Shown: positions 41,555 through 50,411 of the stretch, piece after piece
How positions within the stretch are numbered: the stretch's first letter is position 1
Layout of the letters: each line of letters opens with the position of its first letter
Assembly: GCA_965205235.1 (NCBI GenBank)
Contig: CBDBGD010000006.1
Span: forward strand, 1-64,000
Origin: CBDBGD01 sp965205235
GTDB taxonomy: Bacteria; Chloroflexota; Dehalococcoidia; Lucifugimonadales; UBA1127
Length of the DNA stretch: 64,000 bases
Direction of reading: 5' to 3'
Made by a program: the position numbers and the translations under genes
The notes under the pieces: model-generated
Databases searched by the model: none
What the model saw: the letters and a program-made list of their open reading frames with translations, nothing else
Told to the model about the DNA's origin: nothing

Positions 41555-42685
41555 GTGGGCGGGTCACTTCGACTGGGGAGGGTGCTGGGCATCCCCCTGG
41601 GTGTCAGCTACAGCTGGTTCCTGGTGCTGGCCCTGGTGATCCTGGTGTTGGACTCGCACCTGGGCAGCCGCTACCCGTTCTGGGGCGACGCCCAACGCTG
41701 GGCCACGGCAACGGTCGTGGCCCTCCTGTTCTTCGCCTGCATCGTGGCGCACGAGATGGCGCATAGCCTGGTGGCGATAGCGCGCGGGATTCCCGTGAAG
41801 GGCATCACGCTGTTCATCTTCGGCGGGGTGTCGCAGATCGCGCGGGAGGCGAACAGCCCGCGGGTGGAGCTGAGCATCGCCATCGTGGGGCCGCTGCTGA
41901 GCCTGGTACTGGGGGCGGTGTTCCTGGGCGTGGCCGTCGTCACGGAGAACGCAAACACGACGCTGTACGCCGGCGCGCTCATCCTGGCGTACGCGAACTT
42001 TGGGCTGGGCATCTTCAACCTGGTGCCGGGCTTTCCGCTCGACGGGGGGCGAGTGCTACGGGCCGGGGTGTGGCGGCTGACGGGCGATCCGTGGAAGGCG
42101 ACCCGCATCGCGGTGACGACGGGGCGCATCGCCGGGCTGCTGCTCATCCTGGGCGGGCTGGCGCTGACGGCGACGGCGGGCACGATATGGCCGCTCTGGC
42201 TGGCGCTGGTGGGCTGGTTCCTGCTGCAGACGGCATCGTCGAGCCTGCGACAGGCGCGAGCGCACGAGCAGCTCCGACACCTGCGGGCCCACGACGTGAT
42301 CGAGGGCGATCTGGCCATGGTGCCGGAGTCGACGCGGCTGAGCGAGCTTATGGAGTCGGAGGTGCTGCCAAAGGGCCACCTCTACTGCCTGGTGAGCCGG
42401 GACGGGGAGCCCCGCGGGCTGCTGCCGCTGCTCAAGCTTAGGAAGGTGCGCACGTCGCGGTGGGACGAGGTGACGGTGGGGGAGCTGATGCTGCCGCTGG
42501 AGGGACTGGCCCGGGTGGCGCCGTCGACGGAGGCGCTGGAGGTGCTGGAGGTGCTCAACGACCGGAGCCCGGACCCGGTGCTGGTGGACCACCACGGCAT
42601 GCTGCTGGGCATAGTGAGCAAGGACGGCCTGACGCGGCTGGTGGCGCCGCATCCACGCGAAGGACGACGGAAGGCGTCGACGTAG
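41555..42685 (+). CDS. M50 site-2-protease-like membrane metalloprotease with CBS pair
   Basis: The product is 376 residues from GTG 41555 (AGAAGGAG 6 nt upstream). Membrane segments occupy roughly residues 15-205. The zinc site is CIVAHEMAHSLVAIARGI, with the second ligand in FNLVPGFPLDGGRVLRAG. The C-terminal 130 residues are two CBS motifs (around LSELMESEVLPKGHLYCLVS and PDPVLVDHHGMLLGIVSKDG), which in this S2P subgroup bind adenylates and may gate proteolysis. Substrate unknown. The cysteine desulfurase gene follows after 3 bp. Confidence 0.9.
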   Translation: MGGSLRLGRVLGIPLGVSYSWFLVLALVILVLDSHLGSRYPFWGDAQRWATATVVALLFFACIVAHEMAHSLVAIARGIPVKGITLFIFGGVSQIAREANSPRVELSIAIVGPLLSLVLGAVFLGVAVVTENANTTLYAGALILAYANFGLGIFNLVPGFPLDGGRVLRAGVWRLTGDPWKATRIAVTTGRIAGLLLILGGLALTATAGTIWPLWLALVGWFLLQTASSSLRQARAHEQLRHLRAHDVIEGDLAMVPESTRLSELMESEVLPKGHLYCLVSRDGEPRGLLPLLKLRKVRTSRWDEVTVGELMLPLEGLARVAPSTEALEVLEVLNDRSPDPVLVDHHGMLLGIVSKDGLTRLVAPHPREGRRKAST

Positions 42686-42688
42686 GAC

Positions 42689-43927
42689 GTGCTGAACCTG
42701 AAGCCCGAAACTCGCACGAATGGACCGCCGGCAGAGGCCCGGACGGGGGTGGTCTACCTGGACCACGCGGCGACGACGGCGCTGCGGAGCGAGGCCCTGG
42801 AGGCGATGCTGCCCTACCTGACGGGGGAGTACGGGAACCCCTCCAGTATGCACAGGGTGGGGCAGGAGGCGCGCAAGGGGCTGGACGACGCCCGACAGAC
42901 CGTCGCCGGGGTGCTGGACTGCCGGCCGAGCGAGGTGGTGTTCACGAGCGGGGGCACGGAGGCGGACAACACCGCTATCAAGGCGAGCGCGCTGGCGCTG
43001 CAGAGCACCGGCAACCACATCATCACGACGTCGATCGAGCACCACGCGGTATTGCACGCATGCCATCAGATGGAGCGGTTCGGGTTCGAGGTGACGTACC
43101 TGCCGGTCGATGGCGACGGGCTGGTGGACCCGGAGGACGTGGTACGGGCCATCACCGATCGGACGGTGCTGGTCAGCGTGATGTATGCGAACAACGAGAC
43201 CGGGACGGTGCTGCCCGTGGCGGAGATCGCCCGCGGGGTGAAGGAGCGGGCGCGGGAGTTGGGGCGCACCATCGTCGTTCACACGGACGCGGTGCAGGCG
43301 GCGGGCTACCTGGACCTGTCGACGAGCGCGCTGGGGGTGGACCTGCTGAGCCTGTCGGCCCACAAGTTCTACGGGCCGAAGGGCGTGGGAGTCCTGTACG
43401 TGCGTCGAGGGACGCCGTTCTTGCCGCTGATGGCCGGCGGGGGCCAGGAGCGGGAGCATCGCTCCGGGACGGAGAACATCCCGGGCATCGTGGGGTGTGC
43501 GCGGGCGCTGGAGCTGGCCGCGGCGGAGCGGGGGGAAGAGTCGGCGCGGGTGGGGGCGCTGCGGGACCGGCTGGCGTCGGGCCTGCAGGAGCGGCTGCCG
43601 GGAGCGCTGCTCAACGGCCACGCCACCAAGCGGCTGCCGAACAACGTGAACGTGTCGCTTCCGGGCGTGGAGGCGGAGCCGCTACTCATGGGCCTGGACC
43701 TGGCGGGCGTATGCGCTTCCAGCGGAAGCGCGTGCTCGACGGGGTCGCTGGAGCCCTCCCACGTTCTGACGGCCCTGGGGCGCACGGCGGAGGTTGCCCG
43801 GAGCAGCCTGCGGTTCACGCTGGGCAGGAAGAACACTGCGGAGGACGTGGAGACGCTGCTCCAAGTGCTCCCGGACCTGGTCCGACGACTTCAGACAACT
43901 TCAGTACGAGGACGCGTGAGGACCTAA
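42689..43927 (+). CDS. Cysteine desulfurase (NifS/IscS class)
   Basis: A PLP enzyme of 412 residues that takes sulfur from cysteine for Fe-S clusters and thiolated cofactors. It has YLDHAATTALRSEALEAM, FTSGGTEADNTAIK, TSIEHHAVLHAC, the PLP Lys in LSLSAHKFYGPKGVGVLY, HRSGTENIPGIVG, and the active loop SSGSACSTGSLEPSHVL with its Cys. The short loop is the IscS/NifS class I form. Start GTG 42689. The sulfur for ThiS (thi operon) and possibly selenium for Sec could pass through such an enzyme; that is inference. Confidence 0.93.
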   Translation: MLNLKPETRTNGPPAEARTGVVYLDHAATTALRSEALEAMLPYLTGEYGNPSSMHRVGQEARKGLDDARQTVAGVLDCRPSEVVFTSGGTEADNTAIKASALALQSTGNHIITTSIEHHAVLHACHQMERFGFEVTYLPVDGDGLVDPEDVVRAITDRTVLVSVMYANNETGTVLPVAEIARGVKERARELGRTIVVHTDAVQAAGYLDLSTSALGVDLLSLSAHKFYGPKGVGVLYVRRGTPFLPLMAGGGQEREHRSGTENIPGIVGCARALELAAAERGEESARVGALRDRLASGLQERLPGALLNGHATKRLPNNVNVSLPGVEAEPLLMGLDLAGVCASSGSACSTGSLEPSHVLTALGRTAEVARSSLRFTLGRKNTAEDVETLLQVLPDLVRRLQTTSVRGRVRT

Positions 43928-43929
43928 GC

Positions 43930-44496
43930 ATGGCAAAGCATCGAACCCGTCTCCTGTCGGTGGCCCTGGCGTGGAGCGTCGCGGCGCTCCTCCTTCTCGC
44001 CGGGTGCGAAGAGGGGGTGGACGTCACCCCCGGCGTGGACTACGAGTCGGTCGACCGCGGGACCTGGGCCCGAGGCTCCCATCTCAGCGTGAACGTGCGC
44101 AACATTACGCACGTGTCAGAGGTGGCCTACGAGGACCAGGGGACGAACTATGTGATCCGGCCGCGGAACGCCGCCAACCAGCTCACGGTGGCGAAGGTGC
44201 TGATCCTGAACCGCAGGTCGTCTCGGATCTCCCTTCTCATCGACGAGGGAGCGGCGAGTCTGGAGAACCGTCGACTGGCGCGCTTCGGCCCGGTCGACCC
44301 CTTCGGACCGCAGCGACTGGAGGCGGAGGAGGCCTCACCCGACGGGAACGAGTACGTGCCGTTCCTGTGGGGAGAGGTGGAGCTGGAGCAGGACAAGCAG
44401 CTGGAAGGGTGGATGATCTTTGAGACGCCGCCGCAACTGGAGCTGTACCAGCTCCGGTGGGACCAGGGCGAGAGAGTGTTTGTTCGCCTGCAGTGA
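43930..44496 (+). CDS. Hypothetical lipoprotein
   Basis: A 188-residue protein. Signal peptide MAKHRTRLLSVALAWSVAAL ends in the lipobox LLLAGCEEG (Cys at about 26), so it should be membrane-anchored. The mature part is beta-rich with TNYVIRPRNAANQLTVAKVL and a C-terminal WMIFETPPQLELYQLRW; this resembles DUF4352/TRF2-like immunoglobulin-fold domains, but I would not assign it. It sits 2 bp after the cysteine desulfurase stop and 160 bp before the ABC system. Confidence 0.8.
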   Translation: MAKHRTRLLSVALAWSVAALLLLAGCEEGVDVTPGVDYESVDRGTWARGSHLSVNVRNITHVSEVAYEDQGTNYVIRPRNAANQLTVAKVLILNRRSSRISLLIDEGAASLENRRLARFGPVDPFGPQRLEAEEASPDGNEYVPFLWGEVELEQDKQLEGWMIFETPPQLELYQLRWDQGERVFVRLQ

Positions 44497-44587
44497 GCGG
44501 GTCTCAGGCAGGGCCGGCAGACACGGCCCAGGAAACCGGCGGGGCGGCGCCAACGTACTTTCCAAGGATGAATAACGCGGGCAAGCC

Positions 44588-44616
44588 TTGCGTGCAGCGG
44601 ACAGTGTAACTAAAAT
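44588..44616 (+). promoter_or_regulatory. Promoter of the Gld-like ABC operon
   Basis: TTGCGT (44588-44593), a 17-bp spacer and TAAAAT (44611-44616), about 40 bp before the first ABC gene in an unusually AT-rich patch. Confidence 0.55.
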
Positions 44617-44655
44617 AGCGGATTTGGGCGCGCTAACGCATAGCAGGACGTCGAC

Positions 44656-45621
44656 ATGAGTGATGTGAACACAAGCGAGGTGATGATCGAGGCCGAAGAG
44701 CTGACAAAGTACTACGGCAGCTTTCTGGCGGTCGAGAACATCAACTTCACGGTGAACCGGGGCGAGATCGTGGGATTCCTGGGGCCGAACGGGTCCGGGA
44801 AGACCACGACGATGCGTATCCTCACGGGGTACATGCCGCCCTCGACGGGGGTGGCGCGCATCGCCGGCGCGAACGTGACGAGCGAGTCGCTGGAGGCGCG
44901 GCGACACATCGGCTACCTGCCGGAGACGGTGCCGCTGTACACGGACATGCCGGTGGACGAGTACCTGGGCTACATGGGCGCTCTCCGAGGCATGACGAAG
45001 CCGCGGATACGCCAGCGCACGGACGAGGTCATCAGCATGGTGCGCCTGGAGGAGTACCGCTCCAGCCTTATCGGCAAGCTGTCCAAGGGCTATCGACAGC
45101 GGGTAGGGCTGGCACAGGCCATCCTCCACGAGCCCGACGTGCTGATCCTGGACGAGCCAACCATCGGCATCGACCCGATCCAGGTGGTGGAGACCCGCGA
45201 GGTCATCCGCGACCTGGGACGGGAGCACACAATCCTGCTGAGCACGCACATCCTGGCGGAGGTGAGCCTTCTCTGCCAGCGCGTCCTGATCATTCACGAC
45301 GGGGCGCTGGTGGCAGAGGATGCTCCCGATCAACTGGCCAGGAGACTCCGAGGAACAGAGCGGCTGGAGCTGGAGGTCCGAGGGCCGGTGGAGGAGGTGA
45401 CGACGGCGCTTCGAGAGGTGCCGGGCGTCACCAACGTGCGGAACTCCAAAACGGGCGACCATTACTCGTACATGGTGGACGCCCGGCACGGGGCCGAGCT
45501 GACGGAGGACGTGGCGCGCCTGATCATCCAGCGGGACTGGGGACTACTGCGACTAAGCCCCACGGTCATGAGCCTGGAGGAGATCTTCCTCCAGCTGACT
45601 ACGGGCGAGGAGGAAGCTTAG
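44656..45621 (+). CDS. ABC transporter ATP-binding protein (GldA-like)
   Basis: The product is 321 residues with a complete nucleotide-binding domain: Walker A FLGPNGSGKTTTMRILTGYM, Q-loop LPETVPLY, signature LSKGYRQRVGLAQAILHEPD, Walker B VLILDEPTIGID and switch His LSTHILAEV. A C-terminal DUF4162-type extension follows (about 225-321). It forms an exporter with the permease encoded 3 bp downstream. Confidence 0.92.
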   Translation: MSDVNTSEVMIEAEELTKYYGSFLAVENINFTVNRGEIVGFLGPNGSGKTTTMRILTGYMPPSTGVARIAGANVTSESLEARRHIGYLPETVPLYTDMPVDEYLGYMGALRGMTKPRIRQRTDEVISMVRLEEYRSSLIGKLSKGYRQRVGLAQAILHEPDVLILDEPTIGIDPIQVVETREVIRDLGREHTILLSTHILAEVSLLCQRVLIIHDGALVAEDAPDQLARRLRGTERLELEVRGPVEEVTTALREVPGVTNVRNSKTGDHYSYMVDARHGAELTEDVARLIIQRDWGLLRLSPTVMSLEEIFLQLTTGEEEA

Positions 45622-45624
45622 CCC

Positions 45625-46338
45625 GTGGGCAACACACTGACCATCGCCTGGAAGGAGACCAAGACCTACTTCTCGTCTCCCATGGGCTACGTGATAGCCG
45701 CCGTCTTCCTGGCCCTGACCGGATACCTGTTCGCACAGAGCGTGAGCGCGCCGTTCGCCGAGGCGAGCATTCGGAGCTGGATCGTGGACTCAACGCTGCT
45801 GTTCACGCTGTGGTCGCCGGTGCTGACGATGCGGCTGCTGGCGGAGGAGCAGAAGCTGGGGACGCTGGAGCTGCTGCTGACATCGCCGGTGCGGGACTTC
45901 GAAATCGTCATCGGCAAGTACCTGTCCACGCTGGTCATCCTGGTGGGGACGCTGGCCCTGACGTTCTTCTACGTGCTGCTGCTGTTCCTGTACGGTGACC
46001 CGGACATCGGCCCGATCCTGGCGGGGTACCTGGGACTGGTCCTCTTCGGCGCCGCGACATTGGCGGTGGGCGTTCTGGCGTCGTCACTGACGAGCAACCA
46101 GATCGTGGCGGCGGTGGTGAGCTTTGGCATCCTGCTGCTGCTGACGCTGCTGGAGCAGGCGGCGGACGTGACGGGCGGGCGAACGGCGCTGATCCTGGAG
46201 CAGTCGTCGCTGACCGGGCACTTCCGCGACTTTGCACGGGGAATCATCGACTCGAACAACATTGTCTACTACCTGACCTTCATCTCGGCATTCCTCTTTC
46301 TGACGATACGAAACCTTGAGTCACGGCGGTGGAGATAG
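45625..46338 (+). CDS. ABC-2-type permease (GldF-like)
   Basis: A 237-residue protein with six membrane segments; it starts MGNTLTIAWKETKTYFSSPM, the typical ABC-2 N-terminus in front of the first helix, and has RLLAEEQKLGTLELLLTSPV, the conserved cytoplasmic loop. It pairs with the upstream ATPase. Start GTG 45625. Confidence 0.9.
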   Translation: MGNTLTIAWKETKTYFSSPMGYVIAAVFLALTGYLFAQSVSAPFAEASIRSWIVDSTLLFTLWSPVLTMRLLAEEQKLGTLELLLTSPVRDFEIVIGKYLSTLVILVGTLALTFFYVLLLFLYGDPDIGPILAGYLGLVLFGAATLAVGVLASSLTSNQIVAAVVSFGILLLLTLLEQAADVTGGRTALILEQSSLTGHFRDFARGIIDSNNIVYYLTFISAFLFLTIRNLESRRWR

Positions 46339-46339
46339 C

Positions 46340-48082
46340 ATGGCAAACCCCTCTCCCGAGGAGCAGGACGGCAGTCCCCTACCCGAGCGCGTCTCGATCT
46401 GGGGTCGAGCCCAAAGCATAGCCGCGAGCTCGGCGATCCCCCTGGCCATCCTGGGGGGCATTGCGTTCATCGGCGGCGGGGTCATCTACGTCGCGGAGCA
46501 AGAGCTGCAGGACTTCGCCCTGGTCGTGGTGGCCGTGGGCGGCGGGCTGCTGCTGGTGTCGCTGCTGGCGTCGTTCGTATCGGTGCGGGCGGCGCTGACG
46601 GACACGCGGGGGCGTTATGCAACCAACGCCATCGCAATCCTGCTGCTGTTCTTTGCCATCGCGGTGCTGGTGAACTTCATCAGCTTCCAGAACCCGGAGC
46701 GAGCGGACACGACGTTCACGCAGCACTTCTCACTGTCGCCGCAGACGGTGCAGGTGCTGGAAGGGCTGGACAACGAGGTGCGGGCGACGGGCTTCTTCGT
46801 CGACGTGCGCCGGGACCAGGTGGCGTTGAGGCAGCAGGCGGACGATCTGCTGTCAGAGTTCCAGCGTCGGTCGAACAGACGGTTCACGTACCGCTTCTAC
46901 GACCCGGAAGAGGAGCCGGCGCAGGCTTCCCGCTACCAGGTGAGCCGCTACCCGACCATCGTCTTTGAAGAGCTGGGGACGGACAACCAGTTCCAACTGA
47001 GCCTGCCGCCCCTCTCGGAGCAGGACCTGACGAGCGCGCTCCTCATCCTGACGGGTGAGAAGCGCAAGAAGGTCTACTTCCTGACGGGACACGGGGAGAA
47101 GGACCTGCTGGACACGGACGTTCGCAGCACGACGGGCTACCGCCTCATGGCGGAAGGCGTCCTGCGGGAGAACTACCAGCTGGAGCCGCTCAACCTGAGC
47201 CAGGAGCGGCCGTTCGACTGGCGGGACGACGTGGCGGTGCTGATCATCGCGGGGCCGCAGCGCGAGCTGTTCTCGGACGAGTACGAGCAGCTGGACGAGT
47301 GGCTCCGAGGGGGCGGGCGCGCGCTCTTCCTCCTGGACCCCAAGACGCCGGCAAGCGTACGGCGGCTGCTGGAGCCGTTCGGGCTGCAGCTGACCAAGCA
47401 GGTCATCGTGGACGAGGGGAGCTCGGTCACGGGCGACCCGCGGACGCCGCTGCTGCAGCGGCCGTCGTACACGTTCCGCTCCATCGGAAGCGCGAACACG
47501 CTGGAGACGGCACGGGGCAACCCGAGCAAGATCACGGACAACCTGGACGTGACCTTCTTCCCGGAAGCCACGCCCATCAACCTCATCCCCGAGTACATCG
47601 AGGACCAACGGCGGATCCCGCCGTGGATCCAGTACTACCCGCTGGCGTTCAGCAGCGGGGCGAGCTGGGCGACAGAGGACGGGGAACGCAACAGCTTCCT
47701 GGAGGACGTGGACTTCCTGGGCCCGCACGCAATCGCCCTGGCGCTGGACGCGTTCTGCCCCATCGACACGGAGGAGTGCGAGCGGCTGGCAGCCGCGCCG
47801 GGAGGGGCGCTGCCGGAGAAGACGAGCATCGTGGTGATCGGGGACTCGGACTTCGCCAGCAACCGCTACTTCCCTGCGTACTTCAACTCGGACTTCCTGC
47901 TGAACTCGATCAACTGGCTGGCCGAGGAGTACGAGCTGATAGCGATCCACGCCAAGCCGTTCACGTTCCGGGAGCTGGTAGTGACGCGCCGGGAGCTGAA
48001 CTTCATCCGGTACACGAGCTGGTTCCTGCTGCCGGTGAGCATCGGGTTCCTGGGGTTCATCGCCTGGTGGCGGAGGCGGTAA
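46340..48082 (+). CDS. GldG-like ABC auxiliary protein
   Basis: The 580-residue protein has two or three membrane helices near the N-terminus (about 25-85 and 95-115) and one at the C-terminus (FLLPVSIGFLGFIAWWRRR). Between them is an ABC_transp_aux domain: FSLSPQTVQVLEGLDNEVRA, then GEKRKKVYFLTGHGEKDLLD and DEWLRGGGRALFLLDPKTPA. The ATG at 46340 follows the permease stop by 1 bp. In Bacteroidetes GldAFG supports gliding; in other phyla the same set has an unknown export role. Confidence 0.88.
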   Translation: MANPSPEEQDGSPLPERVSIWGRAQSIAASSAIPLAILGGIAFIGGGVIYVAEQELQDFALVVVAVGGGLLLVSLLASFVSVRAALTDTRGRYATNAIAILLLFFAIAVLVNFISFQNPERADTTFTQHFSLSPQTVQVLEGLDNEVRATGFFVDVRRDQVALRQQADDLLSEFQRRSNRRFTYRFYDPEEEPAQASRYQVSRYPTIVFEELGTDNQFQLSLPPLSEQDLTSALLILTGEKRKKVYFLTGHGEKDLLDTDVRSTTGYRLMAEGVLRENYQLEPLNLSQERPFDWRDDVAVLIIAGPQRELFSDEYEQLDEWLRGGGRALFLLDPKTPASVRRLLEPFGLQLTKQVIVDEGSSVTGDPRTPLLQRPSYTFRSIGSANTLETARGNPSKITDNLDVTFFPEATPINLIPEYIEDQRRIPPWIQYYPLAFSSGASWATEDGERNSFLEDVDFLGPHAIALALDAFCPIDTEECERLAAAPGGALPEKTSIVVIGDSDFASNRYFPAYFNSDFLLNSINWLAEEYELIAIHAKPFTFRELVVTRRELNFIRYTSWFLLPVSIGFLGFIAWWRRR

Positions 48083-48089
48083 CGGGCCG

Positions 48090-49082
48090 ATGAGCATCCG
48101 AACGACGTTTGTGCTGGCCATCATCCTGAGCCTCATCGCGGGCTACTTCGCGCTGGGCGAGAACCGGGACTTTGACCTGAGCTCGGAGGAGCAGCCCTGG
48201 TTCTACACGGTGACGGAAGACGACATCGACCGTATCGCCATCAACAGCGGAGGCGCCGAGCAGTCGTTCATCAACGTGCCGGGCGTACAAGCGTCGGGCG
48301 GGTGGGTGTTCGAGAACGTGCACCAGATCCCGGTGGACTACGCTCGCTGGGGCGGCGTCACGCTGCTGCTGAGCGGCCCCCGAACGCATCGCCTCTTCGT
48401 GGAAGCGGAACATCAGGACGTCGACTTCGGGCTGGAGGAGCCGCAGACGATCATCGACATGACGCTGCGGGGCGGCCGCGAGGTGCAGCTTACGCTGGGG
48501 AACTGGACGCCGGACCGGGGCTACAACTACTCGGTGAACCGGGGGGACGAACGCCTCTACCTGGTGGACTCCTCCTGGGGCCTGGTGCTTGGGGCGCTGG
48601 CGACGAACCCGCCATACCCCGAGTGGTACTACAACGTGGGGCCGGAGCGCGCCCGCACCATCATCGTCAACCACGACGGCGAGGAGGCCTCCTTCTTCTT
48701 CGAGCTAGTGAGCGAGCGATGGCACATCTCCGGCGAGCGGAGCGTGATGGCGGAGCCGACGTACTGGGCCGACGTGTACCCGCACCTGGGGGGGCCGACG
48801 GACCTGCAGATCGTGAAAGACAGTATCGGGCTGGACGAGTTCGCACAGTACGGCCTGGATGACCCCGTCACCGTCGTGACCGCGGTGGTGGCGCCGCCGG
48901 CGACGGTGGAGGAGGGCGCCCGCCGCATCGAGATGGAGATCGGCTCGCCGCTGCCGGACGGCGACGGCTACTACGCGAAGGTGCGAGGCCAGCCCTACCT
49001 GCTGTCGGTGGACTCGGCGTGGTACAACGCGATGGTGAACCTGATCGTGAACCCGCCACCGCCGGACCCCGAGGACCAGTAG
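48090..49082 (+). CDS. DUF4340 domain protein
   Basis: A 330-residue protein with an N-terminal membrane anchor (TFVLAIILSLIAGYFALG, residues 5-22) and a beta-rich extracytoplasmic part containing DUF4340-like phrases (VTLLLSGPRTHRLFVEAEHQ, DVDFGLEEPQTIIDMTL, VQLTLGNWTPDRGYNYSVNR). DUF4340 proteins regularly follow GldG-like genes. It is the last gene of the operon, 7 bp after the GldG-like gene. Confidence 0.85.
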   Translation: MSIRTTFVLAIILSLIAGYFALGENRDFDLSSEEQPWFYTVTEDDIDRIAINSGGAEQSFINVPGVQASGGWVFENVHQIPVDYARWGGVTLLLSGPRTHRLFVEAEHQDVDFGLEEPQTIIDMTLRGGREVQLTLGNWTPDRGYNYSVNRGDERLYLVDSSWGLVLGALATNPPYPEWYYNVGPERARTIIVNHDGEEASFFFELVSERWHISGERSVMAEPTYWADVYPHLGGPTDLQIVKDSIGLDEFAQYGLDDPVTVVTAVVAPPATVEEGARRIEMEIGSPLPDGDGYYAKVRGQPYLLSVDSAWYNAMVNLIVNPPPPDPEDQ

Positions 49083-49163
49083 GCAGCGACCTCGCCCTTT
49101 CCTGTCAACTTGCGCCTGCCTTCGACGCCCGGTAAACTCGCTGCGACTCCCCCCGGAGGTCCC

Positions 49164-50399
49164 ATGCGCGGAGAAATCCTTGCCTGCGGCACCGAGCTGC
49201 TCATGGGCGAGATTGTCGACACCAACTCGGCGTATCTGGCCGCTCGGCTGCCGGCCACCGGAGTGCACGTCCAACACGTGAGCCTGGTGGGCGACCGCAT
49301 GGAGGACCTGGTCGAAGCGTTCCAACGAGGCGCGACGCGCTCGGACGTCATTCTCACGACCGGCGGGCTGGGGCCGACGCCCGACGACCTGACTCGAGAG
49401 GCGATCGCGGCCGCTGTGGGCGAGGAGCTGACGGTGGACCCCGAACTGCTGGCGCACCTGGAGCGCACCTTCCAACGCCGGGGTACGGCGATGCCGGAGG
49501 GGAACATCAAGCAGGCGACGCGGATACCTTCTGCGGAGAGCCTGCCGAACCCCATGGGGACTGCGCCCGGCTGGTGGGTGGAGAAGGACGGCCTGACCAT
49601 TGTGGCGATGCCGGGGGTGCCGCCGGAGCTGGAGCGCATGTGGCTCCACGAGGTGGCGCCGCGGCTGCGCCGGCGGCAGCAGGGCGCGGTCATCCTCTCT
49701 CGCACGCTCAAGACCTTCGGCTACGCGGAGTCGGCCATCAGCGACCAACTCCGCGGCCTCTTCGGCCGGGAGAACCCCTACCTGGGCATCTACGCCAAGG
49801 TTGACGGCATCCAGCTTCGCATCATCGCCCGGGGGGAGACGGAGACGGAGGCCCGGCAGCTGCTGGAGCCGCTGGAGGCGGACATCCGACGCATCCTGGG
49901 GACGGCGATCTGGGGCGCGGACGACGAGACGATGGAGTCGCACCTGGGAGACCTGCTCCGCAGGCGGCGTATGAGCCTGGCAGTCATGGAGTCGTGCACG
50001 GGGGGGCTCTTCGCCAGCACCGTCACCGACGTGCCGGGAAGCTCCGAGTACTTTCGGGGCGGCGTGGTCACGTACGCGACCGAGGCGAAAAGCGCCTACG
50101 GCGTGGACCCGGCCCTCATCGAGCGGCACGGCGTGGTGAGCGCGCCCGTGGCGGAGGCGATGGCGGAGGCGGTGCGGGGCCAACTCGGGGCGGACGTAGG
50201 CGTGGGGATCACCGGCGCGGCGGGGCCGGACGCCCTGGGCGATGCGGCGCCCGGCACGGTGTACACCGGCGTCGCATGGGCGGGAGGCTCGGCGAGCACG
50301 AGCAACCGCTACCCACCCACTCGGCCGCTGGTGAAGCGGCGCGCTGTGGGACAGGCGCTGCTGCTGGTCTACCGGACGCTGCTGGAGCGCGGGGTGTAG
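49164..50399 (+). CDS. cinA: CinA family protein (nicotinamide-nucleotide amidase / ADP-ribose pyrophosphatase type)
   Basis: The product is 411 residues from ATG 49164 (CCGGAGGT upstream). The N-terminal MoCF/COG1058 domain has ILACGTELLMGEIVDTNSAY and LTTGGLGPTPDDLTREAI; the C-terminal amidase domain has VMESCTGGLFASTVTDVPGS and VGVGITGAAGPDALGD. It recycles pyridine nucleotides by deamidating NMN and hydrolysing ADP-ribose. It appears monocistronic. Confidence 0.93.
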   Translation: MRGEILACGTELLMGEIVDTNSAYLAARLPATGVHVQHVSLVGDRMEDLVEAFQRGATRSDVILTTGGLGPTPDDLTREAIAAAVGEELTVDPELLAHLERTFQRRGTAMPEGNIKQATRIPSAESLPNPMGTAPGWWVEKDGLTIVAMPGVPPELERMWLHEVAPRLRRRQQGAVILSRTLKTFGYAESAISDQLRGLFGRENPYLGIYAKVDGIQLRIIARGETETEARQLLEPLEADIRRILGTAIWGADDETMESHLGDLLRRRRMSLAVMESCTGGLFASTVTDVPGSSEYFRGGVVTYATEAKSAYGVDPALIERHGVVSAPVAEAMAEAVRGQLGADVGVGITGAAGPDALGDAAPGTVYTGVAWAGGSASTSNRYPPTRPLVKRRAVGQALLLVYRTLLERGV

Positions 50400-50411
50400 G
50401 GCCACCCCCGG

